From contig CAVQNH010000025.1 in assembly GCA_963713815.1 (NCBI GenBank), positions 121,693 through 185,692 on the forward strand: a stretch of DNA of 64,000 nucleotides, given 5' to 3'. Positions 8,285 through 16,053 of this stretch are shown piece by piece (positions within the stretch are counted from its first letter, which is position 1; each line of letters starts with the position of its first letter). A program made the translations under genes and the position numbers. Below the pieces are notes generated by a model. It was not told the origin of the DNA and made no database searches. It saw nothing but the letters and a program-made list of their open reading frames with translations. This DNA is from RYN-230 sp963713815 (GTDB taxonomy: Bacteria; Actinomycetota; Actinomycetes; Streptosporangiales; Streptosporangiaceae).

Positions 8285-9949
8285 ATGATCGAGATACTCC
8301 AGATCGACACCCCGTCCCTGGGGGACCGCAGTTACCTGGCCACCGACGGCACCGTGGCGCTGGTGGTCGACCCGCAACGGGATATCGACCGGGTCGTGGG
8401 CCTGGCCGCCGAGCGGGGGGTCCGGATCACCCACGTGCTCGAGACCCACCTGCATAACGACTACCTGACCGGGGGACTGGCCCTGGCCCGGGAGACGGGG
8501 GCCGCCTACCACGTCAGCGCCGCCGACCAGGTCGCCTTCGACCGGGTCCCGGTGTCCGACGGCGACGTGCTCGAGTTCACGCCCTCGGCCCGGATCCAGG
8601 TCCTGGCCACCCCGGGGCACACGTTCACCCACCTGGCCTACGTGCTGGCCGGCGTGAACGGGGATCCGGTCGCGGTGTTCACCGGCGGATCACTGCTGTT
8701 CGGCGCGACCGGGCGCACCGACCTGCTCGGCGCGGCGCACGCGGCCGAGCTGGCCCGGGCCCAGCACGCGTCGGCGGCCCGGCTGGCCGCGGCCCTGCCC
8801 GACCAGGTGGCGGTGCTGCCCACCCACGGGTTCGGCAGCTTCTGCGCGGCCACCCCGGCGGCCAGCGCCAACTCGTCCACGATCGGCGAGGAGAAGGCCC
8901 GCAACCCCGCGCTGACCCTCGGCGCCGATCGGTTCGTGGCGGAACTGCTGGCCGGCCTGGACGCCTACCCGGCGTACTACGCCCGGATGGGTCCCGGCAA
9001 CGCCACCGGCCCGGGCGCGCCCGATCTGTCGCTGCCCCACCAGGCCGGGCCGGCCGAACTGCGCCGCCGGGTGGCGGCCGGGGAGTGGCTGGTGGACCTG
9101 CGCTCGCGGCGCGTGTTCGCCGCCGGCCACCTGGCCGGCTCGCTCGGCTTCGAGCTGGGCAACACGCTCGCTCCCCAGCTGGGCTGGCTGCTGCCTGCGG
9201 GCACCCCGGTGACGCTGCTCGGGGAGACCGCCGGGCAGGTCGCCACGGCCCAGCGGGAGCTGGCCCGGATCGGCGTCGACCGGCCCGCCGCCATCGCCAC
9301 CGGCCAGCCGGAGGACTGGGCGGCCGGGGAGCCGCTGGCCAGCTTCCCGGTGCGCGACTTCGCCGCGCTGGCATCGGCCCGCCGCGAGCGCCCGGTCACG
9401 GTGCTGGATGTCCGGCGGAACCTGGAATGGGCGGCCGGCCACGTGGACGGCGCCGTGCACCTCCCGCTGCACGAGCTGGCCGGGCGGCTGGATGAGATCC
9501 CCGGCGGCGAACTGTGGGTGCACTGCCAGGCCGGCTACCGGGCGGCGGTAGCGGCCTCCCTGCTGCAGGCCGCGCACCGCCAGGTCATCGCGATCGACGA
9601 CGACTTCGGCCACGCCAGCGAGGCGGGCCTGCCCGTGGTCATGGAGCCCGTGGTCAGGGAGCCCGTGGTCGGGGAGCCCGTGGTCAGGGAGCCCGTGGTC
9701 CAGGAACAGGTGGTCCAGGCCCGGTGGCCAGGGCTCGGTGGTCCCGCCGCCCGTGGCCTCGAAGCCGGCCCGGTTAGCGGCCGCTCAGTCTTCGGGGGGC
9801 CGGCGGCGGACCTCGGCCGTGCCCTGGTCGGTGAAGCCGCGCACGTGCAGCACCGGTGCGTCCGCGGCCAGGACGGCCCCCGGGTCGGTGTCGGTGCCGG
9901 CGCCGAAGCCGCCCGCCTCGACCCGGATGCCCGGCGGCCGGGTCAGTAA
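8285..9949 (+). CDS. MBL-fold hydrolase with two rhodanese domains (persulfide dioxygenase-like)
   Basis: A 554-residue protein. Residues 1-245 are a metallo-beta-lactamase domain of the ETHE1-like group, with the metal motif ETHLHNDYLTGG (the H-x-H-x-D core; the usual fourth His is Tyr), TPGHTFTH and PTHGFGSFC. Residues about 250-345 are a first rhodanese domain without an active-site Cys. Residues about 350-450 are a second with the active loop VHCQAGYRAA. Such fusions oxidise or transfer persulfide and thiosulfate sulfur, fitting the last step of this sulfur operon. Beyond about residue 450 the protein runs through a pentapeptide repeat and about 80 residues of unconserved Arg/Gly-rich sequence overlapping the next gene, so the true end may be earlier. 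Confidence 0.85.
   Translation: MIEILQIDTPSLGDRSYLATDGTVALVVDPQRDIDRVVGLAAERGVRITHVLETHLHNDYLTGGLALARETGAAYHVSAADQVAFDRVPVSDGDVLEFTPSARIQVLATPGHTFTHLAYVLAGVNGDPVAVFTGGSLLFGATGRTDLLGAAHAAELARAQHASAARLAAALPDQVAVLPTHGFGSFCAATPAASANSSTIGEEKARNPALTLGADRFVAELLAGLDAYPAYYARMGPGNATGPGAPDLSLPHQAGPAELRRRVAAGEWLVDLRSRRVFAAGHLAGSLGFELGNTLAPQLGWLLPAGTPVTLLGETAGQVATAQRELARIGVDRPAAIATGQPEDWAAGEPLASFPVRDFAALASARRERPVTVLDVRRNLEWAAGHVDGAVHLPLHELAGRLDEIPGGELWVHCQAGYRAAVAASLLQAAHRQVIAIDDDFGHASEAGLPVVMEPVVREPVVGEPVVREPVVQEQVVQARWPGLGGPAARGLEAGPVSGRSVFGGPAADLGRALVGEAAHVQHRCVRGQDGPRVGVGAGAEAARLDPDARRPGQ
9644..9718 (+). repeat. 15-bp minisatellite, five units (EPVVR-type)
   Basis: Five consecutive 15-bp units related to GAGCCCGTGGTCAGG begin at 9644, 9659, 9674, 9689 and 9704. 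They are in frame with the MBL-rhodanese gene and encode EPVVR, EPVVG, EPVVR, EPVVQ and EQVVQ, just after the last recognisable rhodanese residues. Confidence 0.95.
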
Positions 9950-10722
9950 CGCTGCCCGGGCCTGCGCATCATCCGGATCTTGGACTGGGGATGCGGCAGA
10001 TCCTCCCAGTCCTCCATCAGCTCCGCGTCGAGGCCTCTCTTGTCGGCCAGCGCGAGCAGTGTCTCGGTCCGGTAGTAGAAGTCCTCCCGCAGCACCTGGT
10101 GCTCCGGGCCCTCGGTGCGGCAGAAGGTGAAGTCGAACACCCCGTCGGGCCGCATCACCCGGCCCACGTGGGCCAGGCACTCGTCGATCACCTCGATCGG
10201 CGAGTGGCTGAACACGCTGTGCGCGTGCACCACGGTGAACTGCTCCGCGGGCAGGAACCGGAACCTCAGGTCGTCGACGAGTTCCAGGTGGGGGAGCTTG
10301 GCCTGCAGGTCGTCACGGGCGATGGTGTCCTGGGCGGCGAGCAGGATGTCCGGCGAGATGTCGATCCCGAAGTAGTTGCCGGGATTGAGATAGGCGATGA
10401 ACAGCCGGCCGGCCCGCAGGTCGCCGCAGCCGATCTCCAGCATCCGGTCACCCGGCTGCAGCCCGGCCTTGAACAGGTAGTCGAACTGGAGCTGGCCCAC
10501 CTTGAGCCAGGAGTCGTGGGTCATGCTGCCCACCGCGACCTCGGGGTTGCGGGCGGTCTCGGCCTTCATGACCGCGCGGTAGTAACTGATGTGATCCGAG
10601 GCTTTCATCCCGATCAGCGCGTCCCGGCTGCGCCGCCGGGCGTAGGGCAGAACCCGGCCGGGATTCCGCAGCGCGTAGCCCAGCTTGTAGCCCAGGCGGG
10701 AGCGGTCAGGTGCAGCAGACAC
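9943..10722 (-). CDS. class I SAM-dependent methyltransferase
   Basis: A 259-residue methyltransferase with a clear Rossmann SAM-binding start, MLEIGCGDLRAGRLFIAYLN, followed by YFGIDISPDILLAAQ (acidic residue contacting the SAM ribose) and the DGVFDFTFCR strand. The N-terminal region (RLGYKLGYALRNPGRVLPYA, DHISYYRAVM) resembles methyltransferases adjoining glycan or lipid biosynthesis genes, but no such genes are nearby. I choose GTG 10722 because the frame upstream of it is low-complexity and runs into the divergent aldolase start. The 3' end overlaps the annotated end of the MBL-rhodanese frame by 7 bp on the opposite strand. Confidence 0.8.
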   Translation of the reverse strand: MSAAPDRSRLGYKLGYALRNPGRVLPYARRRSRDALIGMKASDHISYYRAVMKAETARNPEVAVGSMTHDSWLKVGQLQFDYLFKAGLQPGDRMLEIGCGDLRAGRLFIAYLNPGNYFGIDISPDILLAAQDTIARDDLQAKLPHLELVDDLRFRFLPAEQFTVVHAHSVFSHSPIEVIDECLAHVGRVMRPDGVFDFTFCRTEGPEHQVLREDFYYRTETLLALADKRGLDAELMEDWEDLPHPQSKIRMMRRPGQRY

Positions 10723-10795
10723 GGCACAGAGTCTCGCACGGCTCCGGACCTGCCCGGACATCGGCGGGTAAGGGCCTTGATGCCAGGATCGGGGG

Positions 10796-11479
10796 ATGCT
10801 CGAGGAAAAAGAAGCCCGGGCGGCCGTGCTGGCCGCCGCGAAAGGCATGCTCGGCCACCGGCTCACGTCGGGGACCAGCGGCAACGTGTCGGCCCGGCTG
10901 GACAGCGGGACGCTCGTGATCACCCCGTCCGGGGTGCCCTACCAGGACATGGGCCCCGGGGACCTGGTCGTGATCACGATGGCCGGGGAGCCGGTCTCCC
11001 CGCGCGCAGTCTCTCCCGGCGCCGTCTCTCCCGGCCCGCGCGGACTGGTCCCGTCGTCCGAGTATCAGCTGCATACCGCCTGCTACCAGGCGTTCCCGGA
11101 GATAGGGGCGGTCCTGCACAGCCATCCGCCGTACGCCAGCATGTTCGCGGCGGCCCGGGAGCCGGTCCCCGCGGTCATCGACGAGGCCGTGATCTTCCTC
11201 GGCGGTGACATCCCGGCGGCGCCTTACGCGATCAGCGGCTCGGCCGGGGTCGGGGCGAACGCCGTGGCGATGCTGGCCGCCCGGGCCAGCGCGCTGCTCG
11301 CCAACCATGGCCTGGTCACGATCGCGGCCACCCCGGCGCAGGCACTTCACCAGGCCGTGGTCTCCGAGCACTGCGCCCAGGTGGCCTGGGGCGTGCGGGC
11401 GCTCGGCGGGCACGTCCCGCTGCCCGCCGAGACCCTCGAAACGTTCGGTGAGGCCTACCGCCGCGCCCGGCTCGGGTAA
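10796..11479 (+). CDS. class II aldolase/adducin-family protein (fuculose-phosphate aldolase-like)
   Basis: A 227-residue class II aldolase expected to cleave a sugar or deoxysugar phosphate to a C3 product plus an aldehyde with catalytic zinc. Family signatures are in order: RLTSGTSGNVSAR, ITPSGVPYQDM, SSEYQLHTACY (catalytic Glu), LHSHPPYASMFA (two zinc histidines) and ANHGLVTI (third His). The length is normal for FucA-like enzymes. A short PRAVSPGAVSPG-type insertion near residue 70 looks like unconserved linker. It is divergent from the methyltransferase gene. Related candidates are methylthioribulose-phosphate dehydratase-like and ribulose-phosphate epimerase-like members of the same superfamily; specificity is not readable. 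Confidence 0.87.
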   Translation: MLEEKEARAAVLAAAKGMLGHRLTSGTSGNVSARLDSGTLVITPSGVPYQDMGPGDLVVITMAGEPVSPRAVSPGAVSPGPRGLVPSSEYQLHTACYQAFPEIGAVLHSHPPYASMFAAAREPVPAVIDEAVIFLGGDIPAAPYAISGSAGVGANAVAMLAARASALLANHGLVTIAATPAQALHQAVVSEHCAQVAWGVRALGGHVPLPAETLETFGEAYRRARLG

Positions 11480-11533
11480 CGCCCGGCTCGCGGTGGGCCG
11501 GCTCGGCAGCGCCCGGGCCAGCCAGCACCCGGC

Positions 11534-11812
11534 TCAGCTGGCGACGGAGTCCTCGACGGCGGCCCGCCGGGCCCGGCTGGTCGCCGCCCGGATGGCCAGC
11601 ACCCGGACCGCTCCGACGACCACGCCCATGGCGACAGCCCAGCCCAGCGCCTCGGCCATCCCCACCGCGGGGTCCTCGGGATCGTTCGGCGGCTCCTTGC
11701 CGGTGACCTTGGTCCAGGCGATAGTGGCCACCTTGCGGGCCACGAAAGCCGCCCCCAGGGCCGCCACCGTGCTCATCGCCTTGGTGGCGCCGTCGCCGCG
11801 CTTGTCTGCCAT
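11534..11812 (-). CDS. DUF4235 family membrane protein
   Basis: A 92-residue protein starting at ATG 11812 with GGGAGG a few bases upstream. The pattern AALGAAFVARKVATIAWTKV, TGKEPPNDPEDP and WAVAMGVVVGAVRVLAIR matches the small two-helix DUF4235 membrane family of actinobacteria. The two helices span about residues 14-32 and 58-76. The function is unknown. It is followed on the same strand by no further gene, since the aldolase gene ends 55 bp away in convergent orientation. Confidence 0.8.
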   Translation of the reverse strand: MADKRGDGATKAMSTVAALGAAFVARKVATIAWTKVTGKEPPNDPEDPAVGMAEALGWAVAMGVVVGAVRVLAIRAATSRARRAAVEDSVAS

Positions 11813-11877
11813 GCATCCTCCCTGATGCCCGCCCGGGCCGCCCATGGTCCCGCGTGGCGCCGGTTGCTGCGTGCTGA

Positions 11878-12354
11878 TCATCCCACGGGTGTGCCGCCGG
11901 CCCGCGCAGCGGGACGGGCGGCCTCGATCGCGGCGGCCAGTTCCTCCGGACGGCGCGTGCCGATGAGCCAGTACGGCCCGCGCGCGACCGGGTCGTCCAC
12001 CGCGATGTAGACCGCCCGCGGCAGGTAGGGCCGGGCCATCAGGTAGGCCGCCGGGTCGGCCCGCGGCCCGCGCAGCGCCCGGGTCTGGTCCTCGTCCAGC
12101 GGGGTGACCTCGCCCGCCACGGCCAGCGGCAGCCGGTCCCGGCCCACGCGGAGCTCGCCGTCGGCCACCTCGGTGCGCAGCCGGCCCCAGCCGATCAGGA
12201 TCGCGGCCAGGCCGGCGGTGAGCGTCGCGTACACGGCCAGCGCCGGCTCCCAGTCAAATCCGGCCAGGAAACCGGCGCCCAGCATGAGGATCGAAATCAT
12301 CCCGAGAACCCACCAGCTGACCGGGACACGCAGGCGTTCGTGGTAAACACGCAT
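11878..12354 (-). CDS. DUF3093 family membrane protein
   Basis: A 158-residue protein with two N-terminal membrane helices (about residues 10-30 and 36-56) and a soluble C-terminal domain. The latter contains ELRVGRDRLPLAVAGEVTPL, RALRGPRADPAAYLMARPYL and RAVYIAVDDPVARGPYWLIG, which is the DUF3093 pattern. The ending PYWLIGTRRPEELAAAIEAA is strongly conserved in actinobacteria, where the gene commonly lies close to dut; dut is 1.5 kb away here. The molecular function is unknown. A role at the membrane is inferred from the topology. Confidence 0.85.
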   Translation of the reverse strand: MRVYHERLRVPVSWWVLGMISILMLGAGFLAGFDWEPALAVYATLTAGLAAILIGWGRLRTEVADGELRVGRDRLPLAVAGEVTPLDEDQTRALRGPRADPAAYLMARPYLPRAVYIAVDDPVARGPYWLIGTRRPEELAAAIEAARPAARAGGTPVG

Positions 12355-12387
12355 GGGTCCACCGTAGTTGGTTACATGAAGCCATGA

Positions 12388-13758
12388 TTGGGCGACGCAT
12401 GCGGCACGGTCTGCGCTCGGGGACTGGGCCGGCCGCAGACTCCGTCCCGCCGGGTGACGGTACGGGGGTCATCACGCAGGCAGGCGAGGGGGCCAGCCAG
12501 CCGGTGCCGGACAAGCAAGAAAACCAGGGCCGCAACGAAACTCCTGCCGCGGCCCGCTGTCACCGCGCCCGGCGGGACTGCGGGGCCAGTGGACGGGGCG
12601 GGCGGCCCAGGGGACGGGCCTGCGGCTGGGCCCGGTACCGGACCAGGGCCGGTGCCGCCTGCGGGCGGGTCAGGTCCCGGGGCGACGGCGCCGGCGGATC
12701 GCTCAGGCGTGCCGCAGTGGCTGCAGCGCGCCGCGGGCTGGTCGTGGCGGCTGCTGCTCATCGGCATCGTCATCTACCTGGCCTTCCGGGTGGCCAGCGT
12801 GCTCCGCCTGGTGGTGCTCCCCTGTGTGGCCGCACTGCTGCTCACCGCGCTGCTCCAGCCCCTGCTGTCCCGGTTCCGGCGGCTCGGCATGCCGGCCCTG
12901 GCCGCGACCTGGTGCACGCTGCTGATCGCGGTGGCCATCCTGGCCGGGGCAGGCACCCTGGCCGTGGCCCGGACCACCGCCGACTACCCGCATCTGGTCA
13001 ACGAGCTCCGGCACACCGCGACCGCGCTGCAGACGTCACTGGCCGGCCCGCCGTTCCACGTCCGGCACGCGGGCATCCAGAGCCTGTCCAACCGGGCGCT
13101 GAAGTACCTGCAGCAGCATCAGTCGCTGGTCGCGGGCACCGTGGTGTCTGGGGGCAAGATCTTCCTGGAGATCCTGGCCGGGCTGGTGCTGATGCTGTTC
13201 GTGACGTTCTTCCTGCTGAAGGACGGTGAGCGGATCTGGGCCTGGCTGACCGGCTTCCTCGGCCCGGACAGCCGGACCCGGGTCCACCTGGCCGGCTCCG
13301 CGGCGTGGCAGGCCCTGGTCTATTACGTCCGCGGCACGATCGCGGTCGCGGCCATCCACGCCGTGGTCATCGGGTTCTCGCTGTGGGTGCTCGGTGTCCC
13401 CCTGCTGGTGCCGCTGGTGATCCTGGTCTTCCTGGCCGCGTTCGTGCCGCTGGTCGGCATCCTGGTCGCCGGGGCGCTGGCGGTCGGCGTCACCCTCGGC
13501 ACCAAGGGGTGGATCGCCGCGGTCGTGCTGGTGGTCATCTTCATCCTGGAGAACCAGCTCGAGAGCCATCTGCTGCAGCCGCTGGTGGTCGGCCGGATGG
13601 TCCGGCTGCACCCGCTGGCCATCATCCTGGTGCTGGCCATCGGCGGGGTGGTGGCCGGTATCCCGGGGGCGATCGTGGCCGTGCCCACCGCGGCGGCCCT
13701 GGTCCGGGCCGCGCCGTACCTCAGGGGCAGCCGGCCAGCGGTAAGGTCGCGGGAGTGA
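12388..13758 (+). CDS. AI-2E family transporter (PerM-like)
   Basis: A polytopic membrane protein of the AI-2E transporter/permease superfamily. After a Pro/Gly-rich cytoplasmic leader (about residues 1-105), hydrophobic segments occur near residues 118-140, 144-165 and 172-195. A long extracytoplasmic section then leads to LFVTFFLLKDGERIWAWLTG, the family hallmark, and to the C-terminal helices VPLVILVFLAAFVPLVGILV and VVLVVIFILENQLESHLLQP. Substrates are unknown for most members; some act as Na+/H+ antiporters rather than signal exporters. The start is uncertain: TTG 12388 is the longest, and the unconserved leader gives no way to choose. Confidence 0.82.
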   Translation: MGDACGTVCARGLGRPQTPSRRVTVRGSSRRQARGPASRCRTSKKTRAATKLLPRPAVTAPGGTAGPVDGAGGPGDGPAAGPGTGPGPVPPAGGSGPGATAPADRSGVPQWLQRAAGWSWRLLLIGIVIYLAFRVASVLRLVVLPCVAALLLTALLQPLLSRFRRLGMPALAATWCTLLIAVAILAGAGTLAVARTTADYPHLVNELRHTATALQTSLAGPPFHVRHAGIQSLSNRALKYLQQHQSLVAGTVVSGGKIFLEILAGLVLMLFVTFFLLKDGERIWAWLTGFLGPDSRTRVHLAGSAAWQALVYYVRGTIAVAAIHAVVIGFSLWVLGVPLLVPLVILVFLAAFVPLVGILVAGALAVGVTLGTKGWIAAVVLVVIFILENQLESHLLQPLVVGRMVRLHPLAIILVLAIGGVVAGIPGAIVAVPTAAALVRAAPYLRGSRPAVRSRE

Positions 13759-13778
13759 GCCGGCCGCAGCACACTGGC

Positions 13779-13823
13779 CATCAGGACGCCGGGCATCAGG
13801 ACGCCGGGCGCCAGGACGCGGCC
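13779..13823 (+). repeat. 15-bp tandem repeat, three units, intergenic
   Basis: CATCAGGACGCCGGG occurs at 13779-13793 and again at 13794-13808, followed by a degenerate third unit. It lies between the AI-2E gene and dut, in the same 15-bp period as the coding minisatellites of this window. Confidence 0.9.
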
Positions 13824-13876
13824 TCCGGCACACCCTGCATCAGCAAACCCGGCATCAGCACACGTGGGGGTGAGTC

Positions 13877-14362
13877 ATGGGAGCGGTGAGCCCGGGCACG
13901 GACCCGGTGGACGTCCTCATCAAGCGGCTGGACCCGGAACTGCCGCTGCCGGTCCGGTCGCACGCCGGGGACGCCGGCGTTGACCTGGTCACCGCGGTGG
14001 ACGTGGAACTCCGGCCCGGCGAGCGGGCGGTGGTGCCGACCGGCGTGGCCATCGCGCTGCCGGACGGGTACGCCGCGTTCGTGCATCCCCGCTCGGGGCT
14101 GGCCGCGAAGCACGGGATCACGATCGTGAATGCGCCGGGAACCGTGGACGCGGGGTACCGTGGCGAGATCAGGGTGACGCTGCTCAACACCGACGCCACT
14201 GAGGCGGTCAAGTTCCAGCGCGGCGACCGGATCGCGCAGCTCGTCATCCAGCGCGTGGCCCGCCCGGTGTTCCACGAGGTGGACACCCTGCCGGGGTCAG
14301 CGCGGGGCGAAGGTGGCTTCGGGTCCACCGGAGGGCACGCCGGCGCGCCGCCGCCGGCCTAG
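13877..14362 (+). CDS. dut: deoxyuridine 5'-triphosphate nucleotidohydrolase
   Basis: dUTPase, hydrolysing dUTP to dUMP and pyrophosphate to keep uracil out of DNA and supply thymidylate synthesis. All five trimeric dUTPase motifs are visible: HAGDAGVDLV (1), PRSGLAAKHGI (2, serine near the phosphates), NAPGTVDAGYRGEI (3, with the catalytic Asp), RGDRIAQLVIQ (4) and ARGEGGFGSTGGH (5, the C-terminal lid). The length of 161 residues is normal. The start at ATG 13877 gives MGAVSPGTDPVDVLIKRLDP, where VDVLIKRLDP is the first conserved strand. It is followed 54 bp later by the DUF3710 gene, its standard actinobacterial neighbour. Confidence 0.97.
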   Translation: MGAVSPGTDPVDVLIKRLDPELPLPVRSHAGDAGVDLVTAVDVELRPGERAVVPTGVAIALPDGYAAFVHPRSGLAAKHGITIVNAPGTVDAGYRGEIRVTLLNTDATEAVKFQRGDRIAQLVIQRVARPVFHEVDTLPGSARGEGGFGSTGGHAGAPPPA

Positions 14363-14416
14363 CGTCGCTGCAGGCCGCAGTGGGCCCGGACATCATGAAG
14401 AGCAGGGAGAAACACA

Positions 14417-15208
14417 GTGTTCCGTCGGCGCCGCCGCGAGGAAGTGGCCGAACCTGAGGTTCGCGAGGACGAGGCCAGCGAGGACCGCGGGCCGGATGAC
14501 GAGGAGACCTGGGACGAGCCCGGGGACGAGGAATCCTGGGACGACGCCGGGGACGAGGCGGCCCCGCCCGCGGAGGCGGCGGAGGCGGCCTGGGGGCCGT
14601 GGGACGCGGCGGACGACATCCCGCCGCTCAACCGCGTCAACTTCGGCAGCCTGCAGATCCCGGTCGCGGACGGGTTCGAGATCCAGCTCAACATCGCCGA
14701 CGACCAGGGACCGCTGATCGCGGTGGTCCGGGAGGACAGCTCGCTTCAGGTCCAGGCCTTCGCCGCCTCCAAGAGCGGCGGGCTCTGGGAGGACGTGCGG
14801 CAGGAGATCATGACGGCGGTGGTGGAGGCCGGCGGCGCCGCCGAGGAGGCCGAGGGCCCGTTCGGCCCCGAACTGCACGTCCGGGTACCGGGCGAGCCGC
14901 CGCAGGCCGGGCTCCAGCCCATCCGTTTCCTGGGCGTGGACGGGCCGCGCTGGTTCCTGCGCGGGGTGATCACCGGGCCAGCCGCGGTGGACCCCGCGGC
15001 CGCCGCCGCGTTCGAGGAGATCTTCGCCGGCCTGGTCGTCGTCCGGGGAGATCACCCGGTGCCGCCGCGCGACCTGCTCGAGATCACCCTGCCCGAGGAA
15101 GCCCGCCAGGCCATGGAGGAGCAGATGGCCGCCGCCGGGGAGGAACAGCCCTTCAGCGAGCCGCTCAACCCCTTCGACCGCGGCCCGGAGATCACCGAGA
15201 CCCGATAA
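14417..15208 (+). CDS. DUF3710 domain-containing protein
   Basis: A 263-residue protein with a very acidic, disordered N-terminus (about residues 8-65, rich in E/D). A globular DUF3710 domain follows, with NFGSLQIPVADGFEIQLNI, GPLIAVVREDSSLQVQAFAA, LWEDVRQEIMTAVVEAGG and RWFLRGVITGPAAVDP. It starts at GTG 14417 shortly after dut, the conserved order in actinomycetes. No enzymatic motif is apparent and the biological role is unknown. Conservation next to dut suggests, but does not prove, a nucleotide- or envelope-related function. The gene ends at 15208, immediately before the first copy of a dispersed repeat. Confidence 0.9.
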   Translation: MFRRRRREEVAEPEVREDEASEDRGPDDEETWDEPGDEESWDDAGDEAAPPAEAAEAAWGPWDAADDIPPLNRVNFGSLQIPVADGFEIQLNIADDQGPLIAVVREDSSLQVQAFAASKSGGLWEDVRQEIMTAVVEAGGAAEEAEGPFGPELHVRVPGEPPQAGLQPIRFLGVDGPRWFLRGVITGPAAVDPAAAAAFEEIFAGLVVVRGDHPVPPRDLLEITLPEEARQAMEEQMAAAGEEQPFSEPLNPFDRGPEITETR

Positions 15209-15210
15209 TC

Positions 15211-15290
15211 GCCGGCGAGGCGGGGCGCGCCGGAGGCGTGTTCCCTCCGAGCCGGCGATTGGCGGGGGGCTCCGGGGGTCGTCCCCCCGG
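15211..15290 (+). repeat. dispersed GC-rich repeat, copy A
   Basis: An element of about 80 bp containing GGCGTGTTCCCTCCGAGCCG followed by a G-rich stretch and the hairpin GGGGGTCGTCCCCCC. Copy B follows 8 bp later with about nine in ten bases identical. The pair fills the space between the convergent DUF3710 and TrkA genes and could serve as a bidirectional terminator. Confidence 0.9.
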
Positions 15291-15298
15291 GTCAGCAG

Positions 15299-15375
15299 AG
15301 CGAGGCGGGGCGCGCCGCAGGCGTGTCCCCTCCGAGCCGGCGATGCGCGGGGGCTCCGGGGGGTCGTCCCCCGGG
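15299..15375 (+). repeat. dispersed GC-rich repeat, copy B
   Basis: Direct repeat of copy A in the same orientation, ending exactly at the TrkA stop codon (15376-15378). The terminal hairpin reads GGGGGGTCGTCCCCC. Shared blocks include GAGGCGGGGCGCGCCG and CCTCCGAGCCGGCGAT. Confidence 0.9.
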
Positions 15376-16053
15376 CTATACAGCGTCGTGGTGGTGGGTG
15401 CCGGACAGCAGGGTGGCCAGCTCGTCCTCCACGTCCTCGCTCGTGACGAACAGCAGCTCGTCCCCGGTCTCCAGCGGGTCATCCTTGGCGGGCACGAGCA
15501 CCCGCCCGTCCCGGAGGATCGCGACCAGCGCGGTGTCGGCGGGCCAGGTGATGTCCCCGATCCGCTGGCCGACCAGCGGCGCGTCGGCCGGCATGGTCAG
15601 CTCCACCAGGCTGGCGTCGCTCTGCCGGAAGGTCATCAGCCGGACCAGGTCACCGACGCTGACCGCCTCCTCGACCAGGGCCGACATGATCCGCGGGGTG
15701 GACACCGCCACGTCCACGCCCCAGGACTCGTTGAACAGCCACTCGTTGTTGGGGTGGTTGATGCGGGCGACCACCCGGGGTACCCCGTACTCGGTCTTGG
15801 CCAGCAGGGAGACGACCAGGTTGGCCTTGTCGTCGCCGGTCGCCGCGATGACCACGTTGCATCGTTCCAGGGACGCCTCGTCGAGCGAGGCGATCTCGCA
15901 CGCGTCGGCGAGCAGCCATTCAGCGCGGGGCACGCTGTCCACCGCGATGGACCGCGGGTTCTTGTCGATCAGCAGGACCTCGTGGCCGTTGTCCAGCAGT
16001 TCGGCAGCGATTGAGCGGCCCACCGCCCCCGCTCCCGCGATGGCGACACGCAT
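15376..16053 (-). CDS. TrkA-type potassium channel/transport regulatory protein
   Basis: A 225-residue cytoplasmic RCK protein. The N-terminal Rossmann domain starts MRVAIAGAGAVGRSIAAELL and continues with HEVLLIDKNPRSI and CNVVIAATGDDKANLVVSLL, a nucleotide (NAD/ATP)-binding pattern. The C-terminal TrkA_C domain covers about residues 140-215 (ADAPLVGQRIGDITWPADTA and DELLFVTSEDVEDELATLL). It would gate a Trk/Ktr-like potassium importer in response to nucleotides. It overlaps the upstream TrkA gene by 1 bp, so the pair is co-translated, as in actinobacterial ceoB-ceoC pairs. The membrane subunit is not in this window. Confidence 0.9.
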   Translation of the reverse strand: MRVAIAGAGAVGRSIAAELLDNGHEVLLIDKNPRSIAVDSVPRAEWLLADACEIASLDEASLERCNVVIAATGDDKANLVVSLLAKTEYGVPRVVARINHPNNEWLFNESWGVDVAVSTPRIMSALVEEAVSVGDLVRLMTFRQSDASLVELTMPADAPLVGQRIGDITWPADTALVAILRDGRVLVPAKDDPLETGDELLFVTSEDVEDELATLLSGTHHHDAV

